A stretch of DNA of 64,000 bases from Xylaria sp. FL1777 (lineage: Eukaryota; Ascomycota; Sordariomycetes; Xylariales; Xylariaceae): assembly GCA_022578965.1 (NCBI GenBank), contig MU400551.1:248001-312000 (forward strand). Direction: 5' to 3'. The notes under the pieces were generated by a model. That model was not told the origin of the DNA. It did no database searches and was given only the letters and a program-made list of their open reading frames with translations. Positions 9,799 to 21,957 of this stretch are shown piece by piece. Positions within the stretch are counted from its first letter, which is position 1. Every line of letters begins with the position of its first letter. Both the position numbers and the translations under genes were made by a program.

Positions 9799-12700
9799 GA
9801 TGGCGACGGCGTCTGAGTGTGGGTGAGGTCGTTGATCAGCGCCAACCAACAACCCCTGAGCCGGCTTTCACGTGAGTGGACTGATACGGGAGGAATGTAA
9901 CGAAGGGCCCTTCATGCTACGATTCCATTTTAGCAACTCAAATCATGCCATGCATTGCCTGTTTCGAGAAGTTTGGTCGTGGGTTTCAATAAAGCTAGAC
10001 AGCTGGTGACAAGGAGACGGTTCAAGGTTGTGATGCAGTAACCAAGTAACTACCTAGGTAGGTAAGGTAAGTAGGCCAGTACGCAGTAGGTAGATTCTTA
10101 GCTAATTACAGTGGGCACACTAATTAAAAAAAGACCAGTGACTCTTCTCCTTGTGAGGCTTGCGCCGGCGCGGCAACGTGCATCGTTAAGCTAGGCAGTT
10201 CTCCTGCGTACACTACACTATATGTACCTAGGTAGCAGTACACTAGAGTTTCACGTGCCCCTATCCTTGTTACCGGCTTAGTCACAATTTCTCAGAGGTA
10301 ATCCGGGGTAGGTACCTACTTAGTCCTAAGACACTTTGCATGAAACCTATGACTGTTGAGATAAGTATACTAAGTACCTAGTCTACTGGGTAGCACAAAG
10401 CTGCAAGCTAGCCGTTAAAGACCTGCTCGATATCGCTTACACTATATTCTGAGCCCAGCCCCATGGGGGTTTGTTATTGACCCCCACTAATGCTTTTTAA
10501 GTAGGTACATGTAGTGGAGGTATAATACCTACATGTAAGCGATTCGTTGAGAATTCATCAAGTACGGACGGTATACTGACCTACCCGTGCGGACTCCGCT
10601 TCCGTCCGCGCTCTAAGAAGATTCCATGCAGGTAGTTAACTGTAAGTGACAGGTCAACCTGCAAAAAAGGGTGTACTTTTAAATACTTGGGTTTGTCACC
10701 TAAATATAAGTACTGCTTGTTACCTATAATGTCTGGTTAGCATACTAGTTTTCTAGGCTTACATGTATGTAGGTTGTAGGTAGATTTGCAACCTTGAAAA
10801 ATCTGCTATAGAAGTCAGCTAATCTTGGGTCTTTGTATTTTTATGGCTGGACATCTTTACAGTAATATTGTATGAAAAACCCCTGTTAAGATATAAAACA
10901 ATTAATTCTTGGCGAATAATAGGTTAACTACTGTAGGTTAATGACTCACAAAGACCATACCAAATCCTGCTACCTTCAATAAATTGTTGAGTAATGGTTG
11001 GTCAAAATTTCAACGTTGGGTTATACGTTTAAATCTTTTTAAACTATCGATTTTCCCCCCATGTTAAAAATGGTTTAGATTTTGGGGGGGAACAATCACT
11101 TGAGCAATAGTTCGTTCAATGCTTTTAAGTACTAGACGTGGCGTGGGTTGGTAATTACGGTATATCTCCTTCCTACCTGAGTATCAAGGCAATGAACAAG
11201 GGATGTCCTTTTCTCCGATATCTGCGGTCTTAATTCGCTGATTAATTGACTCGCCGAGCAACGAAGGAGCAGTCATTCCAGTGCTGGATCAGAGTTGGTC
11301 TCGATCTATGTAAGATGCACCCCCACTGCATCTGTTGTGTCGTTTGAGCCTCGTCGATCGACGCAGGGCCTTGGAAAAGAGAACCCATTTTTTGTCTCAC
11401 CATGCTTGCTCACGACGGAGGAATACACCAGTTGGGAAACAATGGACTTTGTTACCATCGCCTCTTTCCCTACCAACCGTTGTTGTTGTTGGCTTCTCCT
11501 GGAAAGTGCATACTCAGTATAGCACGACAGCCATGTTTCCCTCTAACTTGGTTTGTTATCATATCATGAACTGTTCGACGAGCCATGACGTTTCCTGATT
11601 CAAACGTTTGCAGGCGATCTGCAGCGGAGCTCGGCTAGATGGCCGAAGGAGTCGAGTGCATTGCTCTTACAGTGCGATGTTCATGACGGTATTTCGGTCA
11701 ACCAGAACAGGTAGTAACAATACTACCACACTTAAACATGCGGTGGAGAAGCCTATTACTGTAAGCAGGTTCAGTCAATATAGTAGTGACGGGACATGTT
11801 ACAGAATGCACGATTTCCTGCACGAGCCTATAAGATATACTCTAATCTGCATCCTCAGCTCATCCTTCAACGCTGATATAATCAATGGGCAATACATATA
11901 TGTAGGCTTCTACATGTATATGTAATGCCTAGCCGAAAACATCCAAATACTGGCAGGGTAGACACTTTGGGTTTGGTATGTCTGCTACTTACGCATAGAG
12001 AATTCTGGTCGGCAGGATGATAATGCGTTACGCTAGATACTAGAAAAGCAAGAGCACCGTTGATCACAAGGCTGCCGTGTAATTTGGGTAAAAAAAAGAG
12101 CTGTTGATCAGTCTCGAAGCATTTTTGCCACTTAATGACCCCTGTCCATCAGGTAGATATAGGAAAGTTCCTTACGAAAACCCCCCTGCCGGTACAAGCT
12201 CTAGCGCGCGGTCCAGGATTGGCATCCTGCTGACAGGTATACGTAGAGGTGAATCATCTATTAATGATGTAACATCCAAGATGGGGTTTACCTCGGTATG
12301 TGTATATCGACTCGTCTCTCCTACGTGTAGCACCTGTATGCGTAATGACCTGACTACCTGGGGAGTTGCAAGGTCTGACACTCATACGAGTTTCGTCATA
12401 AAAGCAGATTCTCATGGCCCTGAGCTGTCCGAACCAACAGTTTTGAAAGTTCCGAATCTAGAAACGGCAGTTGCTTATGGCACGGGATCTGCACTGCACG
12501 TCTAACTGCATCCTGTCTAATTGCGCGTCGGCAATGCTTACAGCATGGTCGTATCTCCGATATCAAGAACCACGAGCAGCGCACTGCGTACGCAGCAGGG
12601 AGACACTATCAGCGTAGTGTACGATGGGTACAGGGTTCTTCATCTGTTTCATTATTTCTGTACTATAAAAAGCACCCAAGCCTGTCTCGGTCCCGATGCT

Positions 12701-12940
12701 AACGTCTTACTGAGCCTAGTGTGACAGGGTCGGGTTTCCTCCCCGGCCGGCCAGCCGAAGCGCGTGGTCTGCACAGGGGATCGGGCACGGCCCCGACCCT
12801 GCCGGCCCTCTCTCCATCATCGTCGTTCATTATCTAACTAGGTGACTCGGCCGAGTGAAGACACACACAACTTAAAAGACAGCGTTAGCCAGATGACGCC
12901 TCCCTGCAATGGCCCATACCCATAGGATGAACAAGCGAAC
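9799..12940. other. Long intergenic region between divergent genes
   Basis: About 3.1 kb between the phosphatase (-) and the transcription factor (+), so it must contain both promoters. The 10.5-11.1 kb part is noticeably AT-richer, and TACCTA/TAGGTA hexamers are frequent (10050-10080, 10220-10240, 10300-10320). Open frames of 60-130 codons occur in several overlapping phases without recognisable domains. I see no gene I can support. Confidence 0.45.
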
Positions 12941-14520
12941 ATGTCCACTGCCGATACGCCGATGAAGATTGATCCCGACCGGAGCAACAGTATTCGCTTC
13001 TGTGACTTGTGCAGCAAGCCCATAGTCAGTGGTAGGCTTCTCAACCGCTCCTCGAGGACTGCAGATATTCACCATTTGATAGAAACCGCCTTTAAACGCC
13101 ATCTTGCCTACTGTCGTCGGACACTAGGGAAGCCCAAGAAGCGAAAGCGTTCGTGTAGGCAGTGCCACCGTGCTAAGGCGAAGTGTAGCTTTGAGTCCCA
13201 AGTGAGTGTTGAACGGAATTATTTCAACTCTCGACAGGCGCCAGATTCTGTGTTCTGGCCGATGCCTGTCTCGAGAGCGATACGCTCTCCGGGGCTGGCG
13301 CCAACTTTGTCTATGAGAGGACGGAGATACTGATACTGGACGTCGTAGTGTTCCCGCTGCACATCTAAAGGCCTCATATGCGAGTACGAAAAAGTTTTAG
13401 TCCCGTCAGTCAGTAGTGAGACGGGGAACGATTTCCAGGATGCGTCAACACCGGATGCGTCAACACCGGAGCCGTCTGAAAGCAGTCCCAGTGATGGTGT
13501 TGGCTCACCAGGGTATTCCGATATAGTACCCCATTTTGAGAGGGCTACGAACGTATTATACTTAGATCCAACCTTACCTCCGCGGCCGGTAACAGAGCTC
13601 CGCACAGACCCGAAGCATCAAGCAGGCACAAATTTCCTATTAGAAATCATGCGGGGTTTGCCTTATATGATGAGCAGACAAGAGACATTCCCCATTTTCC
13701 TCCACGGGCAATGGCACAGATCCGAGCTCCCAGTTACCTTCACTAATTGCATGCGCGTCTGTGAGCTATATGTCGCAAGAAACATGTACTCGTGCGGCAG
13801 AGAGCTCTTCTATTCCGCCATGAGTGAGGAAGCGGCACGGTTTCTCCACCAACTACCCACAGCAAGCAAAGAGGAGCTTTCCCACAACCTCTCGGTACAG
13901 GCCATGTATGTTCTAATGGCCGTGTTTGAAGATCAAACGCCCGAGGCGAACTGTACACCCGAACTGGCGGCGCGGAAATGTGACATTGACATCATGACGA
14001 CTATCGCTCGCCAGTCCTTCGAGTCCGACGCTTACGGTCCCTTTAATATTGACAAATTCGACGATCCAGAGGAGACGTGGGAAGAATTTATATACGCGGA
14101 GTCGCGGCGAAGGTATGCTATTCTCCCTCACCCCGAATATAATGAATCCATCTTCTGTCCCGTCTTATATAACTCACCTCGCATTCTAGGTGTGCGCTAT
14201 TTTGGTTTATAATCAGTCGAGTCATCGACCTTGATTACGCCTTGTCATGCCCTCCTGTACTTGGCTATCGCGGGCTGGCGCTGCCCGCGCCGGAAGCACT
14301 CTGGAGGGCGAGGACAAGAGAGGATTGGGAGGCAGCGCGAGCGGAAATACGAGAACACCGCCAAGAACCACTTTACAATACTACACTACGGATAGTAGGC
14401 GATCTGATTGAGAGTCGGGCACACGCCTCCGATCCACACTACGCCAGACAGATCAGTAATTGGCTCGCGGGCTGTGACAAATTAGGCCTGATGCTTGAGG
14501 TCGCATTAACCATGGTCTGA
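12941..14520 (+). CDS. Transcription factor with CCHC-like finger and Zn2Cys6 cluster
   Basis: Three exons are inferred: 12941-13201, 13349-14112 and 14190-14520 (introns 147 and 77 nt), giving 451 residues. The first intron splits the binuclear zinc cluster. Once spliced, the six cysteines are at 72, 75, 82, 88, 91 and 98 with the canonical spacing C-x2-C-x6-C-x5-C-x2-C-x6-C, preceded by a basic KPKKRKR stretch. Upstream, an FCDLC...RHLAYC pattern (about residues 26-60) suggests an extra zinc finger, an arrangement seen in a group of fungal regulators. The remainder (from about residue 180) resembles the poorly conserved regulatory region of such factors. Exon 2 has a 15-bp tandem duplication (around 13438-13467) coding for a repeated DASTP. 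It is a probable DNA-binding regulator; targets are unknown. Confidence 0.82.
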
Positions 14521-15319
14521 TGAGAACTTGGCCCGGCCATACGCAACTCGCATCTTAAGCTCCTTGGGATATCCTGTCAATACACATGACATGTCGCCAA
14601 CTCTCTGTCAGCAATTGTAACTTATTCTTGCGTCAGATTGAAGAATCCAGCCATCATACCACCCCCTTGGCTGTGAACAGGTATATACGTACCAAGCGAA
14701 CGCCTGAGTGGATAGACCGCCATTACACATACCCAGCCTTCACCGTAACGGCATTCGACGCACGAAACAAGCACAAGCTACACCGCATAGCCACTTAGAA
14801 TAACGATTGCTCCGGCTGTGCATCCAGGAAAGAGATATCCTATACAACAACTACCTATACACAGAAAAGCTAGTCGCTAGTCGCTTGAAAGCGTTCGGGA
14901 GATATTTCCGCCAATGTATATACCATGTCTACTACCTGTATAAAATGATAATGAAAAAATTAGAATTCCCAAGTCGATTTGAGCAGCAAGTGAATGTTAA
15001 TTCCAGCACAAGCAGAACCAAGTCAAGATCAAAAATGGCTACGATAACCCCCCAGTTGTTATACCTAAGTAGGTACAAGGTAACATTATCCTATCCTTCT
15101 ACTCAAGTCTAATCTCTTTTCAATACCTACAAAGGGGCCAACCCAAGCTCTAGACCAGACAGAGCTATACCACCCCAGGCATTCATTCCAACATACACAC
15201 AAACAACTAAACTCTCAATAACCGCCAACGGGCTACCATTTCCATTCCATCCCATTCCATTCCATTCATCCATCCACGAAACACCCCTCACCCACCTCCT
15301 TAAGTATGTGCAACAGCTT
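14521..15319. other. Convergent intergenic region
   Basis: Holds the 3' flanks of the transcription factor and of the RhoGAP gene. A pentanucleotide CCATT-type repeat runs through roughly 15235-15275. No gene is supported. Confidence 0.5.
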
Positions 15320-18300
15320 TCAAAAAGACCGATGTTCCCGCCCTAGTAAATACACACCGTCATCACGCCGCAGACTAACCTCTTGCGCCGCAGCCCAGAA
15401 CTCCACCGGCCCCCCTTTCCGCATCCGATATCCCCCTTCCCCTTCGGCATCATCATCACCATCACCACCACAACCACCATCTCCAGTCCCCTGACCACAA
15501 TCCCCAGAAACAGCCCTGTCACCTCCCGCACTCCTCAATTTCCCAGCAAAGCTATGTCTGATCCGGTCATTGAACGCCTCCCGACTCACCGTACGGGCTG
15601 AGCAAGACGAAGATCCACCATCATCACCACCATCATCATCATTGTCATTGTCATCCGGCAATTTAGCCCCATAATCAACGCATTTCCCCCTATCCGACGA
15701 CCCACACTCATAACCATAACCATAGCTACAATCATATTCATAACCAACAACCCTATTATCATCATCATCAGCATTGCCGTAGTCATTATCATCGCCACCG
15801 TCGTCGGCAGCCCCGTCCTTAAAGGCCTCAAACTCAAACTTGTCGCCGAACCGCTGGAACACAGCAACCCTCCTCTCAGCGGCCTCGGCGCGCCTGCGCC
15901 ACATGAGGCCCTCGCGCCTGGCGACGCGCAGCTGCTCGCAGAGCGTGCCGACGTCGACGTGCGCCTGCGTCTCGAGCCGGCGGCGCAGGTGCAGGATCTC
16001 GTCGTCGCGGGCGTCGAGCTGGCGCTGGAGACAGCGGATCCGGGCATGCAAGGACGAGGAGGAGGACGAGGAAGAGATCTGGCGCAGCTCCGCCCTGTCG
16101 AGCGGGGGGACGACCCTCGTGTGTTGGCTTTGCGCCGAGGTGGCTGAGCTGGGCCGTACGAAGTGGCCAACCGGAGGCTCCTCTTCGTGCGGGACCATGG
16201 TCCCGAGCCTTGGCGGCTGGGTAGTACGGTCTGTTTCGTGAGTTGGCGGGTTTGGTGGGTTTGGTTGCGACTGTGGTGGCTCTTTCCGGGCCGACGAGAA
16301 CATCTTCACGGGTTTCAGCGTGCTGCGCAGACTCCTGGCTGGCGTATGCTCTGCCACCGGCCGGCTAGATGCCGTTCGAACAATGCTTGCGCCACACCTG
16401 GGTGTAGGAGGAGATTTCTCCGGGGTCAAAGCCTCGGCTAGCTTTCTTTGGCGCGGATGCTCATCCGAATTCGCTACAGAATTGCTTGATGCTAGAGATC
16501 CTTGGTGTGGCTTGGACTTAGTTGGTGATTCGTCTAAGGTGTTGCGGCAGGGGAAGCTGGTAGACTCTCCAAGGCTATGACGGGACCTCCCGCTTAGAAT
16601 GACCACGGATCTATCTGGTGATTCTTTGACGGCTTTGTCGAATAACGCTGCCATAGCCTTGACAGCGCCGGGTATAGGCTTCGAGGTTGAGCGCTGCGAG
16701 GCCCCTCTAAGAGGAGTACAAGTGGAATATTTGCCCGAAGAGCCATGCTTCACGTGAGCTTCTAGAGCTAGGCGGGCAGACTGTGATGTGTCTTCTAAGA
16801 TACTCTGCCTTTCGGGCGTTGTCGTCGTCGACTGCTCTTTTGGTTCATACTTTTTCCGTAATAATTGTCGTTTCCAGTCGGGTGTCGTAGACCTAGCGTC
16901 CGCTGGGGTGGACGCGTCACGGCTTGGACGAGATGATATATAGTCAGAACCACGTTTCAATCGTCTTGCTTTTGCCGATTTCGCCAAAGATTCAGTGCTA
17001 GCTTTGCTCGATGCCATGAGTCTTCTCCATTGTTCTACGGGACTCCCCAAAGTTTCATTACCAGGATTCGTTTTGTCAAGACCTTCGGAGTGTGCAGAGC
17101 CTAGATCTGAGGGTTCTATCGATGTCGGGTTGCCTCCTCTACGCAAATTCGGGTCTGTGATTGAATGTGAAAGTCTTCTGTTTCTAAGGTTCTCATCATG
17201 ACAACTATCGATTAGCATTCGATTTTGTTGTACGAGCGATAGAGACAGCGGTGGTTCAGATTCTCGCACCCCAATTGATCGAACAGTTCGCGGAATCGTG
17301 GTTTCCGAGCCCGTAATCTGAACGTGGCCACCGTGTGTATCCGAGGAGATGGGACAAGTATTTAGGGTAAGGTCACTGACGTCGTTTTGGTTGGCCTCCT
17401 TATAGTCATGGATTGGCTTCGATGCTTCGATACGAGGAGAGGGGCTTTCTTCTATTGTTGGCGATAGTAAATGCGGAATGGCTTTTGTTGAATATTTCTG
17501 TGTTGACCCTGAACTTGAGATACTACCAGCTTGCCTAGAATGGGGAGCATATGGATCAAGCGTGTTGTCTTGTTCACTCGAAATACTCGAAGCCTTCATC
17601 CCTAGGAATAATGTTAGCAATAACCTATGTGACGAGGAAATTTGGTGTCCTACTTGACGTTAATATTGGACTAACTGTAGAGGGAGAAACACTTCCTAGG
17701 GGGGTATGACCCAGATGCGCTGGGGTTTTGAGAGAGGGATTTTCAGAAATAGATGACACGCTATTCCGTGTACTATTTTGGCGTTGCAGAAGACTCGAGG
17801 CATTTCGCCTAGTCTTTACAGAACCCGTACTCCGTAGCTGGCGAACAACCTCTCTCCAGTGGATAATGAGCATTTCAGTAATGCTGTTCGCGATGTGTAC
17901 CTTGTCTACACTGAGAGACATTGCCACTTCAGGTGCATGTTTTTTTGCGTGTCTATGCCTGTGCCTAGGCTTGTGCTTGTGCTTATGTTTATGTCTCTCC
18001 TTTCTTGACCTTGGTGGCGAAACAGGTAGCAAAACTAAACCGGCCGAAGGATTTGCGACTTTCATGCTGTAATTATCAATCATATCTCCTATCAGAAGCG
18101 GCCCGAACACAATACCCAAGGCATTGTAACCCATCAAATCAGTAGTCGGGAGAGGACGACCGTTCTCATCTTCTCGAGGAGCATTTTCGGCGATTCGGCC
18201 GACGAGGCATAGGAGACCAAATACGGCACATATGAGCTCTCTTTGGTATTGAGACTGTACAGTTCCAATAGCGAGAGCGATGAGACGAGCGCGAAGCTTA

Positions 18301-19457
18301 CTTTCCTTGGTCCGGTGCATCTCCGCGTTACCCTGTAACTGGCTGTGTATGGCAACCAGTGCATCGAATAGGGACAAGGAGCCCAAAATTCCACCTGGTA
18401 ACCCTGCCAGGAACCGCTTAAAGGTACTTGCAATATCATGGGTGTTACACCTAATATGCGTTGGCAAGGTTGGACATCGCGTCGTGCTCGATATGGCATC
18501 GGAATTGCTATCAGTGCAATAATATTCGTACAATGCATTAATAACTCGTGTAGAACCAGGGACGCGAAATATTCCTTTGGTGTCCGCTGTGCAAAGTATT
18601 AGGACAAAATATGAGCTTTTTAATAATAAAATTGGGCAAAAGAAAAGAGAATAAACTCACCGTGCTGAACCAAAGCCTGTGCGAGCGCCCGAAAACAAGT
18701 AGGCAGAGTCAAGGAGCAAGGGGCGTAGTCCGTGGGCAAGAAAAGAGGGCTCTTCCCACAAAGCCTTACCAGTGTCCTGAGATCTCGATCTTTCAATCCG
18801 TCCCGTTTATGGCTATGCACGAAGTTCAAGGCAACATCGCTGAGGCTTCGCTGATGCCGCAAGGTCGGGTTGTCAGGCTTTGTATTGGCCCGTTCCGACT
18901 GTTCCGCGGCCTGTCGTAGCATTTTAGAAATCCAACTACCTTGGCGGCTTTTAAGTGAGCCATTAGTATAGCCCTAAATTAAATTGAGTTATCGCTCGTT
19001 TACTAGGTATATCACGATGACTTACGGCTATGGATGAGAAGTCTCCAGGGACAAGAGTACGAAGTCCATGCTGAATCTGTTAGCTACCAACTTATCTAAC
19101 CTACTGAGAGACTGAACCTATAATTACCCGTTGTGCAAGCCGATTATATTCCACAATAAACTGATCTCGGTCGTTTTTGCCCTCGTCATCCGAAGGTAAA
19201 TCTAGGTTCTCGCTGGAAGATGTCCAAGTATTGCTGCTATGTTTCTCCCTGCGAGGGTTGCCTTCGATAATCAAAGGGTTATTTGACGTCTGGGATTCAG
19301 CGAAGATCGACTGCGACAGATTTGGCCTGTGCGTCGATATCCCGGATGAAATAGTGTGGGAGTTTGAGATCGTCGGCCATGTCGCTACCATCGATTCTTT
19401 TCCCTTCCCGTTTGTTGGAACCATGGAACGGTCTCGGTGATAAAGATGAGGCGGCAT
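15320..19457 (-). CDS. RhoGAP-domain protein
   Basis: Five exons are inferred: 19457-19128, 19076-19026, 18973-18661, 18586-17654 and 17601-15320 (introns 51, 52, 74 and 52 nt), about 1302 residues. The frame also stays open to 19775, so the N terminus could be longer. The RhoGAP domain covers roughly residues 180-400: GIFRVPGS with the catalytic arginine finger at about 239, the KRFLAGLP motif, and YNALGIVFGPLLIG with the conserved Asn. The domain is interrupted after the last motif by a Lys/His/Arg-rich run (KHKHKHKPRHRHRH). A long Ser/Pro-rich, probably disordered region follows. Near the C terminus come a predicted coiled coil (LHARIRCLQRQLDARDDEIL) and an Asp/Gly/Tyr-rich tail. The protein should stimulate GTP hydrolysis by a Rho-family GTPase in cell polarity or septation; which GTPase is unknown. 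Confidence 0.87.
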
Positions 19458-20234
19458 GGGATAGCGCGAGTCCCAATGAGTACTAATTCGAGAACTGATA
19501 GTATACTTGGACGAACACGAGAGGAGGTTTATTCGGTAAAGAGTATATTTGGATAGCTGGTTAATGACAAAGCGAATTGGTTTGAACTGGCCAGGGCGGC
19601 TTCTGCTTTTCTCTTCAACCAAGCAGGAGCTCCTCCCATGTATTGCTGCCGCATCTTTGTCTTCGTGACCAGCATGTCGGCCATAGCTGCCCGCAATAAT
19701 CGCTCGGCTTAATTGATCACTCTGTAGCATTATTAGTTCAATGAGCATCATCATCCAAAGAAGGAAGGGAGGCACGGGAACTTTCAGCAGGCCTTGTTGG
19801 CAGATCGATATTTTAAACGTAAGTAAATCTGGAGTCTAGAAGCACTGGCCAGACTATTTCAAAAATTTTGTACTTTTAGATTCTCGTATAATTGTGTGTT
19901 GTTGTGACATGAGATTGTCGTTCGATATATCAATTTCGAGACTATAGTAGTTTCATCGTGAGCGTCCCCTGTTTCTCGCCTGTCGTGGGGGATGAGAATA
20001 AGCTGATGTGTCTGAGTAATTGCACGAGGCGAGTGCTCCAACACGAAAGGGCCAAAATTTCTATAGAAAACCCAGAGAGTTGGTCCATCTTGTTAACTCC
20101 GTACACCATTGCAATGCCTCTCCCTTACCCAACCTCCGAAACCAGACTCCCCTGAGTACCTGCAACAAATATCCCAAGTAATCGCCCAAATATTCTTCCG
20201 ATAAGACTAGGGTTCATGGTGAATCGTAGCGTCG
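19458..20234. other. Flank between RhoGAP and SNF4 genes
   Basis: The part up to 19775 is open in frame with the first RhoGAP exon and may be coding or 5' UTR. The rest is the 5' flank of the RhoGAP gene and the 3' flank of SNF4. No separate gene is supported. Confidence 0.45.
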
Positions 20235-21957
20235 TTAAGAAGAAGGGAAATATTCCGCCTTATCCCCATAAAATAGAACATACTTGAGTATATCCGACAG
20301 GGAGATGACTCCCTTCAATTGCCAATTGTCATCAATCACTACAAGTCTGTGTACCCGAGACTGGCGCAACGTCGTAAATATCGAGTCCAGACGATCATCC
20401 TCCTGGCAAGTGAATATGCCCCCAAATTCATCCCCTCTCCTGGATAACGCCTCGCCGACGCTGATCTCGAGCTCCTCGACCACGCCAGTCTTGATGATCG
20501 GTATCACATCGATGGCCTCGAAGACGTTGAGCACGATATTGTTCTTATCAACAATGGGAACGGCCGAGATGTTATTAACGACCATTGCATTGATAATCTC
20601 CAGGACCGATTGTGTCATGGTGCCCGTCTGAATATTTGTGTATGTTCCCAGATTAATCTCACGAACCGTTTTCTTCAGGAGCGACGTGTACTGTTCGGTG
20701 TTGACAGCGATAAACTTCAGGATACGGTATTGAGTAATGACACTGACGACAGTCTCCCTGCCCGTTTCGTCGTCGATGTCAACCAAGGGTATACGACGTG
20801 CGCGCGTCTTAAGCATGTGGCTACAAGCCTCATATAGTGGTTTAGACGGGTGGACGGAAACGGTTTCGATAGGAAGGACGCCAATGGCTTTCTCGATATC
20901 TGTAAGGGTAACTTGATCAGCCGATGAGTTACTTGGACGTGGCATTCCCCACGTAGTCGTAGTCGTGGCTAGGGGTGCCGTACCGCGAAGACTGCTTAAA
21001 CGAAACTTATCAAGACTGTCAATCTGCTCGGGAAACTGGCAGTAGTATTGAATCAAGTTAATGTAATCTGTGGCCGTCAAGATCCCGGCGAACTTAGAGC
21101 GTTGCGAATCCCAGAGTGGTGCCGATACGATTCCTGCCACGCCATTCAATCAGAAAGGCTAGAGCATAGTTAGGGGTGGGAAGGAGAGGGGTTTGCCGTG
21201 GTCATACCATTCTGAATGAGAATGTTCAAGCTCTTCTTGATGAGCAGATCATTGTCGAGGACGATAAGACGGAAAGAGAGCGGCAGAACATCATAGCTAG
21301 TTCTGACACGGAGGAAGTCACGCAAGCCTTGCTAAAATGCCAAGAATGAACCGTCAGTCTGACGTGTTAATGCAACCTCACTCAGCAGCAACAACTTGGC
21401 TCTTTTCTTCCCACCACGGTGGCCCAAGATGTATGTTGAAGGGTTTGCAAGTCTAGCAAGCGGCGCGAAGACCAACACTGCAGACGAAGCTTACGCTCAA
21501 GCTGTCGTTGGGGGGACAAGCGCGGGTGGTGCTGGACTTGGAGGGAATTGGGAGCTCGACTCACCAGGCCTTGCATCTGCTCTTCATCAATGGGACTCAT
21601 TGGAGTAGCGGCGACGGGAGGAAACGGGTGGCTGCGAGAACTGGGCCGCAGATAGGACGAGGGCTGGACGAAGGGCAGCTCGTGGCCAGGTCTGGCAGCG
21701 AGCGGCGACGGGACGGAGGACATGGCAGGGCCCGGACCTGGACCAAGACCAAGACCAAGACCTGGACCTGGACCTGGACCTGGACCTGGGCCGCGGGGCT
21801 TGGGGACGCTGGCAGGTGGCTCGTGAGCCCGCACACTCACACTCGCACTCGCACTCGCGGCAGTGGCCGGGCTAGCGGGCGCAGCAGCGGTTGTGAGTGT
21901 TGACAGTGTTGCAAGTGTATGCGCCTGCGGAGGCTGCTTGGTCTCGGACGCATCCAT
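20235..21957 (-). CDS. SNF4: AMP-activated protein kinase gamma subunit (Snf4)
   Basis: Four exons are inferred: 21957-21565, 21331-21208, 21133-20984 and 20899-20235 (introns 233, 74 and 84 nt), giving 443 residues. From about residue 125 the protein follows Snf4 closely: RTSYDVLPLSFRLIVLD, then ILIQNGIVSAPLWDS, ATDYINLIQYYCQFP, a second CBS unit with KTRARRIPLVDIDDETGRE, a third with ISAVPIVDKNN, and a fourth with SRVHRLVVIDD and GVISLSDILKYVL. These are the four CBS repeats that bind adenine nucleotides and regulate the Snf1 kinase in carbon and energy sensing. The N-terminal 125 residues are low complexity, with a Gly-Pro/Gly-Leu repeat. The 84-nt third intron has no in-frame stop, so its retention would add 28 residues. 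Intron sites are supported by restoring the continuous SSLRDIEKAIG family sequence. Confidence 0.93.
21731..21792. repeat. Hexanucleotide repeat inside SNF4 exon 1
   Basis: A run of CCTGGA/CCAAGA hexamers on the plus strand codes, on the minus strand, for a Gly-Pro then Gly-Leu then Gly-Pro dipeptide run. Because the unit is 6 bp, length changes would keep the reading frame. Confidence 0.85.
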
